Source: Quillaja saponaria
Taxonomy: Eukaryota; Streptophyta; Magnoliopsida; Fabales; Quillajaceae
NCBI GenBank assembly: GCA_029379385.1
Contig: CM055608.1
Coordinates: 17,420,350-17,484,349, forward strand
DNA length: 64,000 bases
Reading direction: 5' to 3'
Position numbers and translations under genes: made by a program. Shown piece after piece: positions 23,988-34,649 of this stretch. Position 1 is the first letter of the stretch; the number at the start of each line of letters is the position of its first letter. A model generated the notes under the pieces. The model was not told the DNA's origin. It saw only the letters and a list, made by a program, of their open reading frames with translations, and searched no databases.

Positions 23988-25374
23988 TGATAAGTCTATG
24001 AAATAGCCTTATTACATATCCTAGTTTTTGATTGTTGCTTGGTTGAGTCATTTGTTTTAAGGTATTGAATTCTAATTAAGTATGCTTAGGATTTAGTATT
24101 TAATTAGGAATTTCATTGATTCTTAACTTACTTTGTATGTTTTGAAGGTTTCATGCATAAAGGATATCCTTTGAAGTCAAATAAGAATTTTTTACGCGTC
24201 GGGTGCCATAGCATTCAAAACATACAAACCAGGCAGAGAGCATTGGCGCCTAGGCACCAGGAATCTAGCGTTAGGGTGCCAAAGATAGTGGCAGCTAGCG
24301 CCTAGGCACCAGAAAGCTGCAACCTAGATGCCCAACGTGATCCCGAAATCCGATTTTCAGTGCTAAGGAGCTAGAACTTTAGTTCTAGGGCACCAGATCA
24401 ATTCCTAGTCCGAATTAACTTCTTTTTAAGGGTTTTGGAGCTATTTAAAGAGGTTTATATTAGGGAATCAAAACACACAATTGAGCAAGGGATTTCTGGA
24501 GATATAAAGTTGATTGAGAGTGCTTGAAGCTAGAGGAGCAAGGAATTTTGAAGAGCTTCGAGACCAACATCTTCTTAGTTTTTTTCTATTTTCTTCATTC
24601 CTTTTAGTTTCTTTGCATGTTCTTCATGATTTGCTTAGCTATAGTCAAGTTTACATCTAGTAGCATGAATTAAATCATTTTTCTAGGATTATGATGGAAC
24701 TCCCATGTAGTTTAATTTAATTTTATCAATGAATTGCTTTGGGTTTGATCTTATTGTTATTTATGTCATTCTATGTTCTTTGCTTCTAATTGCTTGATTA
24801 CCAATTAGATAGATTCGGTAATCTAGAAGAATCCTTGATAAAGGAAATCTAGGTTAGCGTTGAATGATATTACACATGTTTGAATTCATTCACCTAGTCA
24901 TTTGAATGTGATTCATATATAGGATAAACATATACCTATATACCTTGTGGAGCCAAATTAGGTTTGTTCTTATTAAATCTTGCTTAATTCAATTCTCATA
25001 GACATATAGTGAATTGATTAACTAAGGTAAGAATAATAAGCAATTCGAAAGATACTTATAATTAACTTGGAACCCTAGGTTAATACATAATATCATAACT
25101 AATCATAATTGGATAAAAGCAAATTAAGTGAAGTGTGAGGGAAATTATAAACTTAGGTTTTCTCTACATAAACTTAAATTCAGTTGTTTTATTTACTTGC
25201 TTTAGTTTAGTCATAGTTAACAATCTCAAATTTTCAATTGTCTGGATAAAGTTACAGTTGGTAAATTTTAGTACTTGGCTTAATAGAATTAATTCCTTGT
25301 GGGAACGATACTTAACTTACCATTTATTACTTATTTAAACAATACATGCACTTGCAAAGTATTTTTCAACAACA
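23988..25374 (+). repeat. 3' LTR of element 2
   Basis: Starts TGATAAGTCTATG and ends CAACAACA, followed by the AATAT duplication. It has the same GC-rich block as the left LTR at about 24195-24410. Confidence 0.87.
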
Positions 25375-25379
25375 AATAT

Positions 25380-25818
25380 TAATCAAAGTGACTTGAGGTA
25401 GAGTCCTCAGTGTGGATTTATTAAGAATGTAAATTGAGGATATAAACAAGAAATTGATAAAATAAACGCTTAGAAATCTGGCTAAAAGAAGCACCACATT
25501 CCTATATTTGCATGAAAACAGATTCTTTATTCATTCTACTCTTAATTATAACTTAACGATTCCCTAATAGAAATCTAAATTATAGTAAGTCTAGTATTTT
25601 CATAGAGAAATTGAACTTTATGGATTGTCCATCCCTTTACATCTTGAAAACTTTACAAGTCATAAATTGGAAGTTAGTACAAAGCAAATACATTACAACT
25701 TAAAGTGTTAGAGGGCAAAAATTTAATTGCACTTAATACTAGCACAAGGAAGTCAATGTTTCACTAAAATGAGACGTATAAGAACTATATAAGGCTTGCC
25801 AATTTTAAAGGTGTTACA
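25380..25818 (+). repeat. 3' LTR of the chromovirus, second part
   Basis: Sequence between the AATAT duplication and the internal end of element 3. It has no similarity to the Athila-like LTRs and terminates in GGTGTTACA, the expected inverted-repeat end for an LTR starting TGTATTACC. No gene is seen. Confidence 0.65.
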
Positions 25819-25824
25819 CTTTCA

Positions 25825-27415
25825 CACTCCTAAAATTAAGGTTTTACTAGTTCGTGAGTAAAAGAAAAACTAAAACACAAATGAAAACGAATAGCCAAAG
25901 ATGCATTACACTAGAACAATGATATCCTCAACATGCTCTCAAAAGTTTTACATGGTCTTTGACTAAATATCAACCATAAGTATCACTCAAATTCATTTTT
26001 CAATTCAAGAGCAAACAACAAATTCAAATGGATTTCTAATGTGTGTGTGTATGATCTTTTGCAAAGGAATGCATACAATCCGGATAGGTTTATGCCTATC
26101 TAAAATCCGACTTAGCACTTAAACCCCATTTGTTTGCTTTTCAACTCTCTCTCCATTAATATAGATCACTACTAAGTTAAGGATCAATAGGTCTTTATAA
26201 GCTTGCTAATGTAGGTTAAGGTAACAGTATGATAAAGGAAATTTTAAGGCTCAAATTACCCTAAGCACATAGATCACTCTAAACCCTTGAAGATTTTTTT
26301 CTTTCCATAACCCTAGTAATACCCACTTGGCATACTCTTTCCTTTTCACCATTTCATGTATTTTTCTTTTTGTTTTTTCTCTTTTTGCCTAACTCTTATC
26401 CCATCCCAAAACTTATTTCTTTTTATTATGAATACAGGGGTGATCATGAGGCACAACCATATACTTTTCTTCTTCTTCTTTTTTTCACTAGAAATTCCAA
26501 CCTTTCATCATTTTCTTAGCATAGCTCAATATATTCCCAGAATGATCAACATACCTAAAAGTAAAGGTTCAAAATTGAAAATAAAAAATAAAAAATAAAA
26601 AAAATTTGGCAATAATTTTGTATATGATAAAGAAAATGCAATATTAGGCTCAATTAGGTAAGTAATGGTATAATATAAAATACGATAAGTTTAAAAATGA
26701 TCAAATGGTCCAAAGATGGCCTAAATCATGTTCCTAACTTAGTTTTAACTAAAATTTCTCCTCAAGAGATAACCAAACAAATTATAAGGTTCCTAACTAA
26801 GTATGAACTTCCTAAACATAAACGGTCTCTAAATAAGCAAAATAATCCCAAGAAAAAGATCAAGTGAATAATATAAGTTGAAAATCACACCCCTACAATG
26901 CCACTTACTCAAGAATTTAACATGAATGTCAAAGATCACTTAAAAACTAACATATTATCATAGAATGAAGGGATTTAGTTATAAAAGAATAATAACATCT
27001 TGACTAACTAAACCTAAGAAAAACAAGTACACCAGTAAAATCCTCACACTTAGATCCATGAAGTCTTCACCAGGTAGTCTATTAACCACTTTTCATATCC
27101 TCTCACGCAAACCATTGTAAAATATATGAAGCTGAAGTCATTTTGGTAGGTCATGATTTGGACATATGCTCAGCAGATAGTTGAACCTCTCCCAAACATC
27201 TTAGAATGATTTCAAGTCATATTGAATGAAACATATGAGATTAAAATATCCAGTATACATCTTCAATGTACCTCACAAAACAAACAAAAAAATTAAAATT
27301 AAAAAGATAAAAGACAAAAAGGAAAAAAGGAAAAAATATTTGAATTAAAGCTAGAACTGACTGGTATTAATATTAACAATGTTAGACTAATTCCCCTGCA
27401 ACAATGCCAAAAACT
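25825..27415 (-). other. Internal remnant of element 3
   Basis: Reverse complement of the non-coding tail of elements 1 and 2 from about 25825 to 27000 (polypurine side first), then a gag scrap and the primer site at about 27391-27415 (AGTTTTTGGCATTGTTGCAGGGGAA on the minus strand). Protease and most of gag are gone. Confidence 0.75.
27030..27250 (-). pseudogene. gag fragment of element 3
   Basis: The minus strand gives ESF, then DVWERFNYLLSICPNHDLPK and FYNGLRERI, a gag middle-region block also found in degraded form in elements 1 and 2. It contains stops. It is the only coding trace left in this element. Confidence 0.65.
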
Positions 27416-28902
27416 TGTTATGAACTTCACTAACACAAGCACACGTATTGTTAACAAGCAATAAAGTGATAAGAAGAGATCATTCCCACGAGGAAAACCT
27501 ATTTTAGTTCTTCGAATATGCCTGATATTGATATGGAAGAAAAAGACATTCTTCCTTTTTAAAGGGAAGATTAGGAAAATCCTATTGATTGTAATTTTGT
27601 CCAGGCCCCCGGGAAGAGCATAAAAAAAGGCTCGAAATTATGTTTAACAACCTTTAAGTACTAAAATTAATCATCCCTAACTTTATCCAAACAAGTGAAA
27701 CTTTAACATTTATATCTAGACTAAACTAAAGCAAGTAAACTTAGGAATGTAATGGAGAAAACATTAAATTACAACTTATCTCAACACTTCACTAGGATTG
27801 TTATTATATTATCATTCTTAGTTATGATACTGAACTGCTAACCTAGAAGTATCTTTTGAGTTGCTTATAATAATATCTCCCTTAACTAATTCACCATAAT
27901 TCTATGAGAATTGAGTTAAGCAAAACTCATTAAGAATAGAACTAACATGGCTACAAAAGATATGGAGGTATATTTCTATCCTACATAGAAATCAAATTCA
28001 AACAAGTAGGTGAATGAACTCAAACAAGCATGTGAATGAATTCAAACAAGTGCTATCTTATTCTAAGCTACCACATCAATCTAAAAGATGACCAATCAAT
28101 TATAAGCATTAAGCATAGAATAAGATAAATAACTCATGTATCAAACTATAAGCACTCAAATTATAACATAAAACCAAGCTTCAAGTTGAGTTTCGTTGCA
28201 ATCCTAGAAAAAACAAAAAAAACAAAAAAAAAAAAAACTACTCAATGCTTTTTAGTATAAACATGGACTCATATAAAGAAAACATCAACTAAATACAAGG
28301 AAAGTAAAAAGTAGAATGAAGAAAGTTGATAGGTTTTCAAGCTTCAATCTTCAATCATCCAAGCTTCTCTTTTTACTTGCACTCTTGATCGTCTTTTAAT
28401 CTGAACTTCTTAGCTAACTTGTGTATGTTGAATCCCTAAGCTAATCCTCTTTAAATATGCTTTAAATCACTCGATTTGGGTTTAATTTGGACTAGGAATC
28501 GAGCCAGTGCCGCAGCCACTCTTTTCTAACACTGTAGCACTAAAATTTAGATGAAGTCATCATTGTAGGCACCATGGTGCCAGCTTTCTGGAGCCTAGGC
28601 ACTAGTTGCCTCTGCTTGGTTCCTTTTTTTCATGATTTTGGGCATTGTGGTACCCATTTTATGTGGTTGTGGTGCTTAACGGGTAGAAAATCCTTGTTTG
28701 CATCCAATTTGACTTCAAAAGGGTCTCCTTTTAGCATTTATCCTTCAAAGCACACAAACTAAGTTAAGAACGAATGAAATCCATAATTAAAGGGTAAATC
28801 ATAATCATACTCAACTAGAATTCAACACCTTAATACGAATAACTCAACTAAGCAATAATCAAACTAAAACTCAAGAAAATAGTAAATAATATTTTCTATT
28901 TT
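27416..28902 (-). repeat. 5' LTR of element 3 with an insertion and a truncated outer end
   Basis: Matches 14768-15741 from TGTTATGAACTT onward. Relative to that LTR it contains about 143 extra bases at 27491-27633 and lacks about 40 bases at the outer end: after AAATAATAT it runs into TTTCTATTTTTTTAG. A poly-A-like run is at about 28209-28238. Confidence 0.75.
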
Positions 28903-28907
28903 TTTAG

Positions 28908-30690
28908 GAGAATAGCCTTGGATAACGACTTTTGAATTTCTCATTGACCATACAAAGATTTTTTTTTTTTTTTTTTTTGTTCATCTCTCTTCAAGGTCCA
29001 TGCATTATATGCTTTGCCACCATCTCATGAAGTACAGGATGCTTATCTTTATTTGAAAACTCTACACAAATAAATCTATCATATTGATTTGGGTTCAAGA
29101 TTTTAGATTCTGGTTTCAATATTAGCAAAATATGAGCATGCAGAAGACCCCATTTTTTAAAATCAACCACATGAACATGTGCTACAATTTTACCAAAATT
29201 TTCTTTCTTGAAAAATTGATCCTTGAGATCTTGCAATTTTTCCCAAAAAAACTCTAGTAGTAAGATCAAGTCTATCTTGAGGCTGCTGCCCAGAGAATAG
29301 ATTCTCCTTCATTTCCTTCCACTCTGGATTATATATCATTGTGATAAAGAGATCCGGTTTTTCTAATATTTGTACTAAACACATAGCATCCATATAATGA
29401 TGTCTCATATCTCTCGGTCTTCCAATAAAAGAAGCATGAAGCACAAATCTTTGGCCTACTCGATTTCCTTTTTTCTTTCCAACCTTAATGTTGTCATTAA
29501 TTACTTGGTAAAATTCATCTCTAATTTTTTATTGGTTTCTCCTGTAATATTCAAATCTTATTGTTTTGAGTTTTATGTACATGGCTACTACAAACTGTTG
29601 CAATAGTCTTCTTAGTTGTATGTTGTCAAGTTCTTTAATTTGAAACTTATGATAATAATATTCCCGACATAAGACTCTGGCTACACTTCCACATCGTACA
29701 TCTACATTGAAAATATTTGACTAATTTATTTCTTAATCAAATATAATTAAAAAAATTAAAAAATTAGGATTTGATATAGAATATCTTGATATTCACAATC
29801 AAGCATGTCTTCTACAGAGCAAAAAATTGTCATATTAGAATAAATATGTTTATTCATATTAGGATTGCTTATTTTGATATCTTATTGCCATCCAACATCT
29901 CCTCGAGGAAGTAATAGAGGATATTGCAACAGATCGCAACAGCTGAAGAAGTGTTTAACTCTATGTATTAGACCAGATTAAGCATGTATAATTATTTCTC
30001 TCTCTATAGGTGCGTGAGAATTATTCTCTTCAATCCAAATAGTAGCAACTTGATCAGCTGAAAGTAAATTATAAACTCATTGGTCTAGCTTCACATTGGC
30101 TAATATATGAATTTGAATATTTTTGAAAGAATCACAATTTTTTATTCTGCACAATACTTGAGTATATGGGTTTTTTTTCATGGCCTACAAGAAAATTGTG
30201 ATAATATCTCACTAAGGTCGGCATTAAGCAACACATTCATTTGGTTTTGTAGTTCATTTTCAATGTCATAAAAATACAACTAAAAATAAAATGGAGTTTC
30301 TCATATTGGTACGAAGGATGGAAGAATATGATACACTTGACCTTGAGCTCGAAATGTATAAACACCTTGCCTTGACGAAGTAAGCTCCTTATCAAAGTGA
30401 ACTTCAAATAATGTAAATGACAAAATACTATTATATGCTTAGATGTTCTTCAATAAATGCTTCGCTTCCTTCGTATGAGACGTAAATAAGTCTAGTATTT
30501 CAAGTGGTGTACTGGGAGGAGCAAGTTTTTTCCTCCTTTCTACAGTAAAAAGTGTCAGCTCATATTCAAATCTCATGGCACCGCATTGTACACAATAAGA
30601 TACCTTCACTAATTCATGTAAATTTGAGTAGGTAGGATAAAAAGCTGTATCATCTAAAAGAAATTTAAAATTTATTAATGATAATATCAT
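28908..30690 (-). pseudogene. Helitron Rep (HUH endonuclease) region, copy C
   Basis: Best preserved Rep in the window. On the minus strand the order is CGAMRFEYE and LDLFTSHTKEAKHLLKNI at 30439-30690, the YPLLLPRGDVGWQ block near 29890-29930, ASFIGRPRDMRHHYMDAM and KPDLFITMIYNPEWKE at about 29280-29430, then the HUH metal-binding block KKWGLLHAHILLIL at about 29105-29150 and HEMVAKHIMHGP at 28991-29030. This is the rolling-circle initiator of Helitrons. Frameshifts separate the blocks. A run of T at about 28961-28978 and lost sequence mark the join to the helicase side, which is also cut by element 3. Confidence 0.87.
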
Positions 30691-31920
30691 CTCAAATTTG
30701 TATATCTAAAAAAATATGCCATAAAAAATTCGTTTATATATTTTTCACCAATAGCACGTACATTTGTCCATATAAGCATTTGACAGAGCTTTACTTAACC
30801 AATTAGTTTTTTGTCTTTTAGAACTTAAAGATGCTCTAATTCAATTTGAAGTACTGCATCTTTTTATTATGTCCCTTCTCTATTCAAATCTTAATTCAGC
30901 ATAATTTTTTTCTTTTACGACTTGCCTTTTTTCTTTTGGCATCAACATAAGTTGCTTTATTTCATAGAAATATTAATTATATATGGATGTCAAAATACTT
31001 CATCATTTAATAGTAAAATATATTATGAATGTACTTTTATTATGCTAAAACATAAAAGAAAATATACTATTAATAGACATAGAGCTAAATAATACAAGGT
31101 AAAAATAATAGCTTAAATTTAAACTAAAATATAAAAACGTACCAGCTCCTTCTCTATTAGACTTCTTGTTAAATAAATCTTGCCAATCAAACAATACCTA
31201 AATTCCTTTAAAAAATATATATAAAAGATGTTAGTTGTATTGCTCTTATGTGATTGTTGTTAGAATGACTAAAGTATGAACATAGCAATTACATTTTCAA
31301 TCATATAAGGAGTCACAAAAAGCCAACTGGATAAACGATAAATATTTGATATTTCTCTTGATTTTCCTCTATTTTTAAATATTGTCATTACTCGTTAGCA
31401 ATTTATGTGTATAATTAATCTCCTTCTCTCCCATGTTTGAAGTTGCTTCTATGTATTTAATGTATATATATCAAATATATGTAGCTTTTCTTATTCCAGT
31501 CACATTGTTGTCACTCCCACCTGCTTTTAGTCATGATGTCCAAATAGATATTTTATTAGAACCCAAACTGACATAACTTAATAAAGCTTTTCTAAAATAT
31601 GTTTTAGGTCTCAAGCCTATTGCATTTGCCATGCTGTTCTCAATCCCTTCTCTATTGTCGATTTCAAAGCCAAGATATGGATCTGCCCATTTTACTTTCA
31701 GAGAAACGTCTGCAAAATGTCTTCATTAACACTTTTGAGAATGTGTTATTGGGTATGGACTCATCTACAAAATGAAGGAGAAGATCCAAATTTGAAGATC
31801 GAAGAACTAGACTCTCAAGTTCCTCAAAAAATTCAATAATTAATATTCAATTAAACAATTTGAAATTTGATTTTGCAGAAAGTTTGGGGAATGGAAAGTT
31901 AAAGAGGCAAAAGGATTGTT
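30691..31920 (-). repeat. Helitron 5'-side non-coding sequence, copy C
   Basis: Parallel to 1961-2865 and then to 9538-9600. It contains the empty insertion site for element 1 at 31560-31564. The part from 31600 to 31900 has no clear partner and no gene that I recognise. Confidence 0.6.
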
Positions 31921-32740
31921 TAGTTTTATTAATTTTATAAGATTTTTTTTTTTTTTTTATTTATAAAAATTCACTTGTCAAATTGTTATTCGTCACTTAA
32001 TCATGTCATCAATCACATAATTTTTCATCCATCCACGTCACTTCTGTCAAAGTTAATTTGGATGGAAGGTGATAGTAAGGACCCAATTGGAACAATTTTA
32101 AAATTTTAAGGACTCAATTGTAACAAAATGAATGATAATGACTAAAGTGAAATCCAAGAAAATTACATGGGCCAAAAGTGTAATTTAGTCTTATTTTAAA
32201 TACCATCTTGTGATTTTTTTCATTTAACGTCACATGTTATATTCTCATTGATCATCATTATTGTACATGAAAATTTTGATGTGATGCATGGCATTTTATA
32301 ATTTATAATTTTGATGCTTTGTAGGTGCCATATGGCAGTTTAATATAGGCACAAAATTATTCATTCTACAAAAATTATATTAGAATAGCAAGAACAAAAA
32401 TGCACCCCACCCCCCAAACAAAGGAGGAGAGAATAAAAAAACAATGACAGAGATAGATTTCTTACTTGCTTAGATATATTGTTGGTTGAAGTGTTTCCTC
32501 GTTTCTACTTATCTCTTATTTGCAAAACAAAAAGAATTAGAATATTGCTATATATTCATATTAAGATACATAAAACACTTGAATTTCAGTCTAAACAAAT
32601 AATTGGTAGAATATGTCCTTTTTACATTTTACATTAAGCATATATAACCAATATGTCTACTACTATATGTATCCCAATGCATCTCTGTCTACTAATTTTA
32701 CTGCTAATGGGTAGGATACTTCTCATTTGCACTCTGCCTA
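31921..32740. other. AT-rich stretch without genes
   Basis: Begins with a long T run at about 31943-31959. From about 32050 to 32200 it reads like a common plant non-coding repeat (GGACCCAATTGGAACAATTT ... GGCCAAAAGTGTAATTTAGTC), but I cannot define its ends. Positions 32395-32600 match 9855-10035 and 36020-36215 (segment y). No coding signal. Confidence 0.4.
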
Positions 32741-32747
32741 GCCAAAG

Positions 32748-33220
32748 GACAATAATCAAATCATACAAATCGATCAAAGCAACCTAACCAAAAAAAAAAT
32801 AGACAGAAAAAAACTTGTCTAAAATTCTCAAATTCAGCTCATAATAGATGATGAACAAAACCCAGTAAACCTATGTCTGTAAAAATTTATTCCAGAACAA
32901 TCTTAATCATGAAAAATTCATCAATAGCTTACCAGCTTCATGAAATATAATATAGCCAGAGCATAATAATCAAATTATACAAATCAATCAAAGCACCCAA
33001 CCTTCAACAACACAGGAAAAAAAATAGGCATCACAAAACTATCTAAAATTTCAAAAATCAGCTCATTCTACTACTAACCATCTCAACTTATAGGAAAATA
33101 AAAGATAAACAAACACCCAGTAAAACCCATGTTTGTGAACAAAAAAATCCAAAAGAATCTTATTCATGAAAGATTCGTTAATAGCATTCCAGCTCCAAGA
33201 ATTATTAACTTCGATATATT
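32748..33220. repeat. Tandem repeat, unit about 213 bases, two copies
   Basis: The block around CAATAATCAAATCATACAAATCGATCAAAGC at 32750 recurs at about 32963, and the block around TTATTCATGAAAGATTCGT/TCAATAGC recurs in parallel. The same repeat occurs as two copies at 36372-36867 with a period of about 246 bases, and as roughly one partial copy at 10050-10190. Confidence 0.6.
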
Positions 33221-33330
33221 GACCAATTGAATTAATAGTTAATGACTTTACCATCTAAGTTACTAAAAGAAAATTAATACAAAAATATTAAACCAAATCT
33301 ATTTATTTATTATATATATATAACATATTT

Positions 33331-34014
33331 TGAGTTAATTGCATTTTACCTCATGACCTAAAACTTATTTTGCAATAACCCTCATACACTTTGAATACAA
33401 CCACCCAAATTAATCATTAAATCTAACTAATTAACTCAATAAAAAGACTAAATTACCCTTATTATAATTTTTTTTTTTTATCTATTCTCATTTCTACATC
33501 TTTTTTTCCTTATTTTTTTTAAAATTAAATTTTATATTGATTCAATTTTAGCATAAACTATAGTTGAATCCTTTATGATTTTTATTTTCTAATCGTAATA
33601 TTAAAATTATCAATATATTTGCTAATATTATTTCCACATTTATAGAAATCATATAAGTTGTTATTTCAATATGTGTTTTAATAATAATATTTTCATTAAA
33701 AAAAAAATCCCTTACTATTGTATTGCAATTATTAAAAAATATGTTAAAATTAAATAAATATGGAGAGTTTAATTGCTAAAAAAGATAAAATAAGAAACAA
33801 GAGATAGAAAGTGAAAAACATAAAAGAAAAACTTATAACTATGATAGTTTAGTCTTTTTTGAGCTAATTTGTTATATTTAATAACTAATTTGAATGATTA
33901 AAGGTTATTTGTTAATTTTTCCTCAAATAAGGTAGTATATGCCAAATTCAATAGTTTATAGGGACTATTGCAAAGGAAGTGGTAGTTCATGAGGTAAAGT
34001 GTAATTTACTCAAT
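33331..34014. mobile_element. Non-autonomous DNA transposon with long terminal inverted repeats
   Basis: The left arm from about 33331 (TGAGTTAATTGCATTTTACC) and the right arm ending about 34014 are reverse complements over roughly 140-180 bases with mismatches, including the AAAAGACTAAATTACC / GTTTAGTCTTTTTTGAG pair. The centre is AT-rich and non-coding. Long arms with a short non-coding middle fit a Mutator-like MITE. I could not find a clean target duplication. The copy in segment y of unit B lacks the outer left arm. Confidence 0.5.
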
Positions 34015-34245
34015 TTATAATTTATGGACTATGAATAAACTTTTTATGTCATGTTGAAATAAATTAATTATAAGAAACATGAAAAAGAAGTAATTTGAAT
34101 AAAGTTTCATTTTTTAGTAACTTTATTTTATTTCCTTTTTTTCTTGAGAGATATACTATTAATATTGCGATACTAATTATACATGATACTAGACAATTTA
34201 TTAAAACCAAAACCCAATTATAAAATTTGGTTTAAATTAAAGTCT

Positions 34246-34614
34246 TCAATAGGTTGTTGGTGATGGAGCCGGGCTAGCAACGGTAACACAAATATCCCAA
34301 ACTTGTCTACTCTTACTCAAAGCATCAAATGCATTTCCATTGAACAAAGGCCTTGTAATACTATATTGAACCCAATCATCATGACATTCCCATCCTAGTG
34401 GATACATAAGCTCATGACAACATTCTGATGAGATGGATGTTAAATTTTGGAATACATAACCAAACACTTATAGGGTACATTTTTTCTCCAATTGGTATGA
34501 ACATCTCTTAATGAAGCTCATGTTTTAAGGCGATTGTGCTGGTTGTGCCACCACGACTTTTGCTACAATATTAATAGCAAATGACAGGATCAAGATGGTG
34601 GCAAGTTTGTTCAT
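34246..34614 (-). pseudogene. ECA1/prolamin-like secreted cysteine-rich protein, pseudogene copy C
   Basis: Single frame of 123 codons from ATG at 34614 to TGA at 34246, broken only by two internal stops (after residues 29 and 47). It begins with a hydrophobic signal-peptide-like stretch (LATILILSFAINIVAKVVVA). It continues RCSYQLEKKC, VFGYVFQN, SSECCHELMYPLGWECHDDW, VWDIC, and ends SPAPSPTTY. The order C, C, CC, C, C with an SPAPS-type tail resembles ECA1 gametogenesis-related/EC1-like proteins, small secreted factors of plant gametophytes. Family membership is inferred from cysteine layout. It lies in Helitron segment y and is duplicated at 10771-11133, so it was probably captured by the Helitron. 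Confidence 0.6.
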
Positions 34615-34649
34615 GATCTTGGCTATGGCTATTGAAATAATTAGAAAGT

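Larger units (their letters stand above)
18777..25374 (+). mobile_element. LTR element 2, Athila/Tat-like, gag-protease only
   Basis: About 6.6 kb, same plan as element 1: LTRs at 18777-20206 and 23988-25374, gag, zinc knuckle, aspartic protease, and then about 1.4 kb of non-coding tail. No reverse transcriptase or integrase is present. It is better preserved than element 1, with a complete protease active-site loop. It lies inside the 3' LTR of the chromovirus, making it the youngest layer of the nest. Confidence 0.88.
15742..25818 (+). mobile_element. Chromovirus (Tekay/Del-like) with large internal deletion, hosting element 2
   Basis: Two copies of a long LTR start at 15742 and 16888. They share the block GTAAGCATGCTCACAAGCAC and run in parallel for about 700 bases. 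Only about 430 bases of internal sequence separate them, coding for the integrase C-terminus and a chromodomain. The 3' LTR runs 16888-18776 and continues at 25380-25818, ending GGTGTTACA, which mirrors the TGTATTACCC start. The flanking ATTAT and CTTT match an imperfect target duplication derived from CTTAT in the LTR of element 3. Confidence 0.75.
14768..28902 (-). mobile_element. LTR element 3, Athila/Tat-like, minus strand, containing nested elements
   Basis: Minus-oriented member of the same family as elements 1 and 2. Its 3' LTR is 14768-15741 plus a few bases at 25819-25824, its internal part is 25825-27415, and its 5' LTR is 27416-28902. The 3' LTR is split near its start by a chromovirus (15742-25818). 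Only about 1.6 kb of internal sequence remains: a gag fragment and the non-coding tail, so the middle has been deleted. It disrupts the Helitron coding region. Confidence 0.8.

Noticed and set aside
33063..33254. Minus-strand frame of 63 codons (SWNAINESFMNKIL)
   Set aside because: Falls in the tandem repeat. The other repeat units have stops and shifts, so coding is not supported, though an ancient captured exon cannot be excluded.
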